Shown here piece after piece: positions 9,694 through 15,742 of a stretch of 50,723 nt of DNA. The DNA comes from Aquisalinus sp. Its GTDB lineage: Bacteria > Pseudomonadota > Alphaproteobacteria > Caulobacterales > Parvularculaceae. The stretch covers positions 1 to 50,723 of the forward strand of contig JALEGJ010000067.1 in assembly GCA_022763115.1 (NCBI GenBank), given 5' to 3'. The number at the start of each line of letters is the position of its first letter. The stretch's first letter is position 1. Under the pieces are notes generated by a model. The model did no database searches. It saw only the letters and a program-made list of their open reading frames with translations, and was not told where the DNA came from. A program made the translations under genes and the position numbers.

Positions 9694-11493
9694 TTACCCT
9701 TCGAGGTTTTCACGCTTCATTTCAAGCTCCAGCCATAATTCTTCCTTGATGGAGAGGTCTTTCTGAGCCTTGTCGAGGCGTGCAGCCATGGTATTAAATT
9801 TTTCCGGATTCTGTGAGAACAGATCAGGGTCCGCCATTTTCTGTTGGCAGTCGCTTATGAGTTCCTGAAGGGCTTCAATTTCTCCGGGCAATGTATCAAG
9901 CGCATATTTTTCTTTATATGAGAGTTTTACAGCAGCGGTTTTGGGTTGCGTTTTCATTGGCCGGGAAGAGGCCGGGGCGGTGGCTTTTCGTTCCTGAGCG
10001 TCAGGCGAGCCCTGCTGACGTTTCATGTCTGAGTAGCCGCCCGGATATTCCCGCCAGAGACCTTTGCCTTCGGGCGTTAAAGTGCTGGTAACGGTACGAT
10101 CAAGGAAATCACGGTCATGACTGACGAGCAATACAGTGCCCTGATAAGCGCTCAACATCTCCTGCACCAGGTCCAGTGTCTCAAGGTCCAGATCATTTGT
10201 GGGCTCGTCCAGAACCAGCAGATTTGAGGGACTGGCAAAAGCAATGGCAAGCGCCAGTCTGCCTTTCTCGCCGCCCGACAAGGCGTTGATCGGAGAGCGT
10301 GCCTGTTCCGGCAGAAAAAGAAAATCCTTGAGATAACTAATGGCATTACGCATCTGTCCGCCAACAGAAATTGAATCACCGCGACCGCCAGTTACTGCAT
10401 CTACGAGCCTCGTTTCAGGTTTCAGGGTCGCACGTTGCTGGTCAAGGGTCAGAATTTCGAGATTGGTGCCGAGGCGTACGCTCCCTTTGTCGGGTTGAAG
10501 TTGCCCCAGGAGCAAGTTCAGCAAAGTAGTCTTGCCGGAGCCGTTCGGACCTGTAATGCCCACACGGTCACCCCTGTTGAGACGCAAGCTGAAATTATTA
10601 ATGAGGGTTTTATCACCGTACGCCTTGCTTAAGCCCGCTGCCTCGATAACTAGCTTGCCGGACTGACTGCTCTCAAATGCTTCAAGTTTGGCTTTGCCGG
10701 GCGTTTTTGCGGCCTCCTTACGTGTCTGGCGTAAAGCATCCAGTTCTTTCAGTCGTCGGACGTTTCTTTTTCGCCTTGCGGTGACGCCATAGGTTATCCA
10801 GTGCTCTTCGCGGACAATCTTGCGATCCAGTTTGTGTCGCTCAAGTTCTTCCTGCTCCAGAACCGTATCGCGCCAGTTTTCAAACCCGGAAAAACCTTCG
10901 TTCAATTCTCTGGTCTGTCCACGATCCAGCCAGACTGTTTTACGCGTCATATTCTCCAGAAACCGTCGGTCATGACTGATAAGGATCAGCGCGGACTGTG
11001 AGCGGCCAAGCACTTTCTCCAGCCATTCTATGGTTGGCAGGTCAAGGTGGTTGGTTGGTTCATCTAGCAATAAAATGTCCGGCTCGGGCGCCAGGGCTCT
11101 GACCAGAGCAGCACGGCGGGCTTCTCCGCCGGAAAGTTGTGCCGGAGATTCTTCACCTGTCAGGCCAACCTGTTCGAGCAGGAGGGTGATGTTGTGGGCA
11201 GCATCGCCGGGTGCCAGGCCTTGTTCTGCATACGCCCTCACGGTGGGGCTTTCAGAGAAGTCCGGGTCCTGTTCAAGATACCTGACTGTTATATCGGGCC
11301 GACTGATAATTTCGCCCTTGTCAGCCTCGACAAGGCCTGCGGCTATTTTCATCAGGGTCGATTTGCCGGACCCATTGCGGCCTACAAGGCACAGACGGTC
11401 TTTTTCATGAACAGTCAGGTTCGCGCCTGTCAGCAATGGCGTGCCGCCAAAGGTCAGGTGTATATCCTGTAAGGTGAGCAGGGGAGGCGCCAC
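9694..11493 (-). CDS. uup: ABC-F ATPase Uup
   Basis: This 599-residue protein has two ABC nucleotide-binding domains in tandem and no membrane segment, the ABC-F pattern. The first has Walker A G-R-N-G-S-G-K-S (about 38-45), signature L-S-G-G-E-A-R-R and Walker B L-L-L-D-E-P-T-N-H-L-D. The second has G-P-N-G-S-G-K-T, L-S-G-G-E-K-G-R and L-V-L-D-E-P-T-N-D-L-D. The C-terminal 80 residues form the Uup-type coiled coil (KLSYKEKYALDTLPGEIEAL...). The family acts on ribosomes; Uup is also linked to tolerance of replication stress and lower transposon precise excision in enterobacteria. The start is GTG at 11493. It reads in the same direction as the hybrid kinase downstream but is separated from it by 121 bases. 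Confidence 0.93.
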   Translation of the reverse strand: MAPPLLTLQDIHLTFGGTPLLTGANLTVHEKDRLCLVGRNGSGKSTLMKIAAGLVEADKGEIISRPDITVRYLEQDPDFSESPTVRAYAEQGLAPGDAAHNITLLLEQVGLTGEESPAQLSGGEARRAALVRALAPEPDILLLDEPTNHLDLPTIEWLEKVLGRSQSALILISHDRRFLENMTRKTVWLDRGQTRELNEGFSGFENWRDTVLEQEELERHKLDRKIVREEHWITYGVTARRKRNVRRLKELDALRQTRKEAAKTPGKAKLEAFESSQSGKLVIEAAGLSKAYGDKTLINNFSLRLNRGDRVGITGPNGSGKTTLLNLLLGQLQPDKGSVRLGTNLEILTLDQQRATLKPETRLVDAVTGGRGDSISVGGQMRNAISYLKDFLFLPEQARSPINALSGGEKGRLALAIAFASPSNLLVLDEPTNDLDLETLDLVQEMLSAYQGTVLLVSHDRDFLDRTVTSTLTPEGKGLWREYPGGYSDMKRQQGSPDAQERKATAPASSRPMKTQPKTAAVKLSYKEKYALDTLPGEIEALQELISDCQQKMADPDLFSQNPEKFNTMAARLDKAQKDLSIKEELWLELEMKRENLEG

Positions 11494-11634
11494 GAAGATT
11501 CCCTAAACTGGCTGAGCGTGTCATCTAAACTGTGACGCGGAATTCATCAAATACAATGAACGATATATTGTTGTTGCCCTGAAAAAGTCGCATATGAGTA
11601 GTGTAACAATCATTATGATTGAAGGGAGGTCATC

Positions 11635-11802
11635 ATGACTCCTGAGCAGAAACGACTACAGATAATCGCTGGCTCCCAAATTGCGGGTAAAAAGAAAGAG
11701 CCGATGCCGGATGGCAGAGGTCTGGATTTGCTGGGTTTTGCCTTTATCGGCGCCTTGCTGATTATCATGCTGTTCGCCTGGATCGCAGGGGCGAACAGCT
11801 AA
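11635..11802 (+). CDS. 55-residue single-pass membrane peptide
   Basis: A short open frame begins at ATG 11635 after a strong ribosome site (GGGAGG, 11624-11629, 5 bases before the ATG) and stops at TAA 11802. The first 29 residues are polar and basic (MTPEQKRLQIIAGSQIAGKK then K-E-P-M-P-D-G-R-G), and residues 30-52 form one hydrophobic helix (L-D-L-L-G-F-A-F-I-G-A-L-L-I-I-M-L-F-A-W-I-A-G). This suggests a cytosolic N-terminus with a C-terminal membrane tail. It converges on cobS, with three bases between the two stops. I do not recognise the family. The good ribosome site, amphipathic layout and lack of rare features make it a likely real gene. Confidence 0.65.
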   Translation: MTPEQKRLQIIAGSQIAGKKKEPMPDGRGLDLLGFAFIGALLIIMLFAWIAGANS

Positions 11803-11805
11803 GAT

Positions 11806-12798
11806 TTATGCAATTTCCAGCAAATGCGCAGCTTCCGGCAAGTCCTCTCCAAAGGCGCGCTGGTAGAACTCGGCCACGGTCGGGCGCTCCAGTTCATCAC
11901 ATTTGTTCAGGAAGGTGACGCGGAAGGCATGGCCAACATTCTGGAAGATCTCGGCATTCTGTGCCCAGGTAATAACTGTGCGCGGGCTCATGACGGTGGC
12001 GATGTCACCATTCATGAACGCGTTACGCGTCATGTCGGCAACCTTGACCATGGCATCCAGCTTCTTCAACCCGTCCTCATTGTCATATGACGGCAATTTG
12101 GAGAGCACGATAGCGACTTCCTCGTCATGATGCAGGTAATTCAGTGTCGTGACGATTGACCAGCGGTCCATCTGGCCCTGATTGAGTTGCTGGGTGCCAT
12201 GATAAAGACCTGTTGTATCGCCAAGACCAATCGTATTGGTTGTCGCAAAGAGGCGGAAGTGCGGATTTGGTGTCAGTACACGGTTCTGGTCAAGAAGGGT
12301 AAGGCGGCCCTCAGCTTCCAGCACCCGCTGAATCACAAACATCACATCTGGCCGTCCGGCGTCATATTCGTCAAAGACAAGCGCAACAGGGCGCTGAAAT
12401 GCCCAGGGCAGCATCCCTTCCTTGAAAGAGGTGATCTGCTTGCCATCCTCAATCACGATCGCGTCCTTGCCGATCAGGTCAATTCGGCTCACATGACTGT
12501 CGAGATTGACCCGGATACAAGGCCAGTTCAGACGTGCCGCCACTTGCTCAATATGGGTGGATTTGCCAGTGCCGTGATAGCCTTGCACCATGACCCGGCG
12601 ATTATGGGTGAACCCGGCCAGGATCGCGAGCGTGGTTTCCGGATCAAAGCGATATGTCGGGTCAACCGGCGGCACATATTCGTTGGCCTCTGAAAAAGCC
12701 GGCACTTTCAGATCTACCTCGACGCCGAAAATTTCTTTCGCTGACACTTCCTTGTCTGGCGCTTCCTGAAAATGCGCGTCACTTGTCAGATTACTCAT
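11806..12798 (-). CDS. cobS: cobaltochelatase subunit CobS (AAA+ ATPase)
   Basis: The 330-residue protein matches CobS, the AAA+ motor subunit that with CobT drives CobN-dependent cobalt insertion in aerobic cobalamin synthesis. Walker A is G-Y-H-G-T-G-K-S-T near residue 75, Walker B is A-L-V-F-D-E-Y-D near 142, and an arginine/sensor region follows ([12 protein letters not shown]). The N-terminal [14 protein letters not shown] block is typical. It is full length. The DnaJ-like gene lies 88 bases upstream on the same strand, as in many alphaproteobacteria, but cobT, which usually follows cobS directly, is absent: the next gene is the convergent small membrane peptide. CobT may lie elsewhere, or this CobS may act in another MoxR-like role. 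Confidence 0.93.
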   Translation of the reverse strand: MSNLTSDAHFQEAPDKEVSAKEIFGVEVDLKVPAFSEANEYVPPVDPTYRFDPETTLAILAGFTHNRRVMVQGYHGTGKSTHIEQVAARLNWPCIRVNLDSHVSRIDLIGKDAIVIEDGKQITSFKEGMLPWAFQRPVALVFDEYDAGRPDVMFVIQRVLEAEGRLTLLDQNRVLTPNPHFRLFATTNTIGLGDTTGLYHGTQQLNQGQMDRWSIVTTLNYLHHDEEVAIVLSKLPSYDNEDGLKKLDAMVKVADMTRNAFMNGDIATVMSPRTVITWAQNAEIFQNVGHAFRVTFLNKCDELERPTVAEFYQRAFGEDLPEAAHLLEIA

Positions 12799-12886
12799 CT
12801 AGAATCACTCCGGTCCTGTTGGGCGGACATTCCCTGAATTGAATTGGGGTGGCAAGAAGCTGTTGCACATCTATTTAGGCGAAATC

Positions 12887-13534
12887 CTAGCAGTAGCCAG
12901 CTTTCTTCAAAATCTGGTGTGCCTTGATGACTTCCTGTAGCTGTTCTTCGGCGCCGCGATCCCCGGCATTGGAGTCCGGGTGGAAGCGCTTGACCAGTTC
13001 CGCATAGCGCTTGCGGATATCACCTTCCGGCGCGTTGGTTGGCAGATTAAAGGTCTTGAACGCCTGCACCTGAAGTTTGGTGAGTTTGCGCCCCTCGCGA
13101 TATGCCCCCTCCATGCCGGGCTTGGCCTGAGGGCTCTGGGCAAAAACGCCAATGCTGTCGTCAATGCTCGCCTGCCCATCGACGCCAGCACGGGCCGCGG
13201 CACTGGCGCGGGCATTTTTAGACATCTGCCAGGTTGGCCGACCGCCATAGCGTTGTGATTCCCGAAAAGCCTTGGCTTCTTCATCAGACATACTGGCAAA
13301 GAAGTTCCAGTTCTTATTGTGCTCCCTGGCATGCGTTGGACAAAACCAGAAATATTCGTTCAACTGCTGGGGGGATTTGGGCGCGCGTGACTCGGCTGCG
13401 TTCGTGCAGTCAGGCGCATCGCACTGGCGCACTTCTTTCTTGGCCCAGCTTTTTGCAGCTGTGCGCCCGCCGCGGGATGGTTTTACCCTGATATCGAAGC
13501 CATGACGCGGCTTATAGGAATAATCATCTGACAT
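12887..13534 (-). CDS. J-domain protein (DnaJ-like, C-terminal J domain)
   Basis: This 215-residue protein carries its J domain at the C-terminus (about 150-213, with LPTNAPEGDIRKRYAEL and the H-P-D tripeptide in K-R-F-H-P-D-S-N). An alphaproteobacterial N-terminal part holds a C-D-A-P-D-C cysteine pair near residue 39 and an F-W-F-C-P-T-H segment near 63, which may bind zinc. The J domain would stimulate DnaK ATPase; no substrate-binding domain of DnaJ type is present, so this is a specialised co-chaperone. It is upstream of cobS on the same strand, a conserved pairing. The ATG at 13534 is well placed and begins the usual M-S-D-D-Y-S-Y-K-P-R sequence. Confidence 0.88.
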   Translation of the reverse strand: MSDDYSYKPRHGFDIRVKPSRGGRTAAKSWAKKEVRQCDAPDCTNAAESRAPKSPQQLNEYFWFCPTHAREHNKNWNFFASMSDEEAKAFRESQRYGGRPTWQMSKNARASAAARAGVDGQASIDDSIGVFAQSPQAKPGMEGAYREGRKLTKLQVQAFKTFNLPTNAPEGDIRKRYAELVKRFHPDSNAGDRGAEEQLQEVIKAHQILKKAGYC

Positions 13535-13681
13535 GTTTGTAGTATGGGATGTTCGGTATGCCGATACAATCTTGACAGTGAAGTGATTGTTTGGCTTTCT
13601 CCACAGTTTTTGAAATTTCCTGCACCATTGTCGGACGCTTCCTGTTCATGCTATTTCACGTCAAAACAAGAGGTGAGGAAG

Positions 13682-15295
13682 ATGTATAAGGTAGAGCTGA
13701 CAGAGTCCCTGTTCCCGGCAGTAGCGGATGGCAATCTCGAGGAGATCACAGTTGGGGGACTACTGGAAAAGATGGCGGAAAGGTATCCTGATAAGGTTGC
13801 CCTCAAAGAGCTGGATTTCGAAGGCAATATTGGCCGCAGTTGGACTTATCCTGCGCTTCTGGCAGATAGCAGAAAACTGGCTGGTGCGCTCGCCTCTCGT
13901 CACGATAAGGGCGCGCGCATAGCTGTTTGGGCACCGAATTGCCCTGAATGGGTGCTGCTTGAGTTTGCCGCTGGTTTGGCCGGCGTGACTCTCGTCACGG
14001 TCAACCCGTCATATCAGGCGCGAGAGCTGAAATACGTACTCGAACAGTCACGGGCAGAGGCGATTTATCTGGTCAACGAGTTCCGGGGAAATCCGATGAA
14101 GAATATCGCTGATGAGGTCTGCGATGAAGTGCCTGCTATAAAACACCGCATTCTGCTTGATGACGAAGCAGCCATGTATGAAGGCGAAGGAGCAGAATTG
14201 CCTGATGTGACACCAAGGGACATCGCGCAAATACAGTACACGTCGGGCACGACAGGATTTCCCAAAGGTGCCTTGCTGCATCATCACGGGCTGGTTCAAA
14301 ACGCCATTGATACGGCAGGACGTATCGAAACGGATGAGAGCGCCATCATTCTGCATAACATGCCGCTTTTTCACACAACTGGTTGCGCGGTGGTGTTGCT
14401 GGGGGGGATAGGTGTCGGTGGTACGTTGCTGTTAGCACCGATATTTGATCCGTTGATGATCGCGAAAGTGATAGAGCGCGAAAAAGTCACGCATTTCATG
14501 GGGGTGCCAACCATGATTGTCGCTATCATCGAAGTGGTCAAAAAACTGGGCACAGATACCTCCTCGCTTCAGGCCATTTTTTCCGGCGGCGCCATGGTGT
14601 CGCCGGAGTTATGCCGGGAAGCGAAGGATGTCCTCGGCCATTATATCCAGATCGTATATGGGCAGACAGAAAGCTCGCCCTGCATCACGGGATGCTGGGC
14701 TGGCGACAGTCTTGAAGATCTGACCACAACGATTGGCCAACCAATGCCAAATGTGGACGTATCCATTCGTGATCCGCAAACGAATGAAGTGCTGCCTATT
14801 GGTCAGCAGGGTGAAATATGCGCGCGGGGTTATCTTGTGATGCACGGGTATAATGACAACCCGGAGGCAACCGCCAATACTATTGATGAAGCTGGCTGGT
14901 TGCACACCGGCGACCTTGGGCGAATGGATTCGCGCGGCTACATCAAGATCACGGGCCGGGTGAAAGAGATGATTATTCGCGGTGGTGAAAACATCTTTCC
15001 TGTGGAAATTGAAAACGCGATGGCCGAGCATCCCGCTTTGGCCGAAATTGCGGTTGTCGGTGTGCCTGACCGGAAGTGGGGTGAGCAGGTTGCCTGCTTC
15101 ATGCGTGCTGCAGGAGACAGCAAACCATCGCCGGATGAATTGAAAGCCTTCGTGCGCGAGCGTTTGTCGCCACAGAAGACACCGGTCTACTGGGTGTGGG
15201 TGGATGAATGGCCGCTAACCGGATCGGGCAAAATACAGAAGTTCAAGCTGGCAGAACAGTTTGAGCAGGGACAATTGAAGGACACGGCCCGATGA
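13682..15295 (+). CDS. AMP-binding acyl-CoA synthetase (FadD-like)
   Basis: This 537-residue enzyme belongs to the adenylate-forming superfamily and most resembles medium/long-chain fatty acyl-CoA ligases. Visible signatures are the ATP loop Y-T-S-G-T-T-G-F-P-K-G (about 184-194), Y-G-Q-T-E-S-S-P, the hinge block GWLHTGDLGRMDSRGYIKI, and the catalytic lysine in L-T-G-S-G-K-I-Q-K near the end. It activates a carboxylic acid to acyl-AMP and then acyl-CoA; the chain length cannot be read from sequence. I place the start at ATG 13682, preceded by GAGGTGAGGAAG; the frame is open to an ATG at 13544 but that extension is unlike the family. Its TGA overlaps the bolA ATG (ATGA), so the two are coupled. 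It seems inserted into a dnaJ-like/bolA neighbourhood that is usually contiguous. Confidence 0.92.
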   Translation: MYKVELTESLFPAVADGNLEEITVGGLLEKMAERYPDKVALKELDFEGNIGRSWTYPALLADSRKLAGALASRHDKGARIAVWAPNCPEWVLLEFAAGLAGVTLVTVNPSYQARELKYVLEQSRAEAIYLVNEFRGNPMKNIADEVCDEVPAIKHRILLDDEAAMYEGEGAELPDVTPRDIAQIQYTSGTTGFPKGALLHHHGLVQNAIDTAGRIETDESAIILHNMPLFHTTGCAVVLLGGIGVGGTLLLAPIFDPLMIAKVIEREKVTHFMGVPTMIVAIIEVVKKLGTDTSSLQAIFSGGAMVSPELCREAKDVLGHYIQIVYGQTESSPCITGCWAGDSLEDLTTTIGQPMPNVDVSIRDPQTNEVLPIGQQGEICARGYLVMHGYNDNPEATANTIDEAGWLHTGDLGRMDSRGYIKITGRVKEMIIRGGENIFPVEIENAMAEHPALAEIAVVGVPDRKWGEQVACFMRAAGDSKPSPDELKAFVRERLSPQKTPVYWVWVDEWPLTGSGKIQKFKLAEQFEQGQLKDTAR

Positions 15296-15558
15296 AGGTT
15301 GCTGAACAAATTAGAGCGCGACTCACAGAAGCCCTGGCACCTCTTGAACTGGAAATTGTGGATCAGTCACATCTCCATGCAGGCCATGCGGGGGCACCGG
15401 AGGGGGGAGAATCTCACTTCCGGATACGCGTTGTATCTGCTGAATTTACCGGCAAGACACGCGTTGCCCGGCAACGCCTCGTGAACAGTATTCTCGCGGC
15501 TGAGCTGGCTGGTCCGGTACACGCCCTCTCCATGGACCTGCAGGCACCAGAGGCCTGA
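15292..15558 (+). CDS. bolA: BolA family protein
   Basis: An 88-residue BolA-like protein with the class II KH-like fold: an N-terminal helix (V-A-E-Q-I-R-A-R-L), the S-H-L-H-A-G-H loop, the conserved HFRIRVVSAEF strand and a V-A-R-Q-R-L-V-N helix ending near H-A-L-S-M. BolA proteins pair with monothiol glutaredoxins around a [2Fe-2S] cluster through the conserved histidines and influence iron-sulfur metabolism and cell shape. The ATG overlaps the stop of the acyl-CoA synthetase by four bases. The monothiol glutaredoxin partner (CGFS type) is not in this window; the Grx at 25.3 kb is the dithiol type. Confidence 0.93.
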   Translation: MKVAEQIRARLTEALAPLELEIVDQSHLHAGHAGAPEGGESHFRIRVVSAEFTGKTRVARQRLVNSILAAELAGPVHALSMDLQAPEA

Positions 15559-15582
15559 TTTTTTACGTGTTGAAAACAATTG

Positions 15583-15608
15583 TTAAGCGCCTCTTAAGCG
15601 GTGCTTAA
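15583..15608. promoter_or_regulatory. two overlapping CtrA boxes (TTAA-N7-TTAA-N7-TTAA)
   Basis: TTAA occurs at 15583-15586, 15594-15597 and 15605-15608, each separated by exactly 7 bases, giving two overlapping perfect matches to the full CtrA consensus TTAA-N7-TTAA. A fourth TTAA is at 15619-15622 with a different spacing. The array lies in the 184-base gap between bolA and the RTX protein gene, 134 bases before that gene's ATG. The 11-base period equals about one helical turn, so CtrA dimers could stack on one DNA face. CtrA itself is encoded in this window. Confidence 0.75.
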
Positions 15609-15742
15609 TCCATTGCACTTAAAGTTCCACATCTGAGCCAACAGACAGAAACGTGGAGCCGTGGGCTGTGACTTTCATCACAGCGCTTTTTGCGAAAAAG
15701 CATATTTTCCAAATATCAAATGCAAACACAGGGAGAGAGTGA

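Noticed and set aside
13544-13681. N-terminal extension of the acyl-CoA synthetase
   Set aside because: The added residues do not resemble the family, and ATG 13682 has a good ribosome site.
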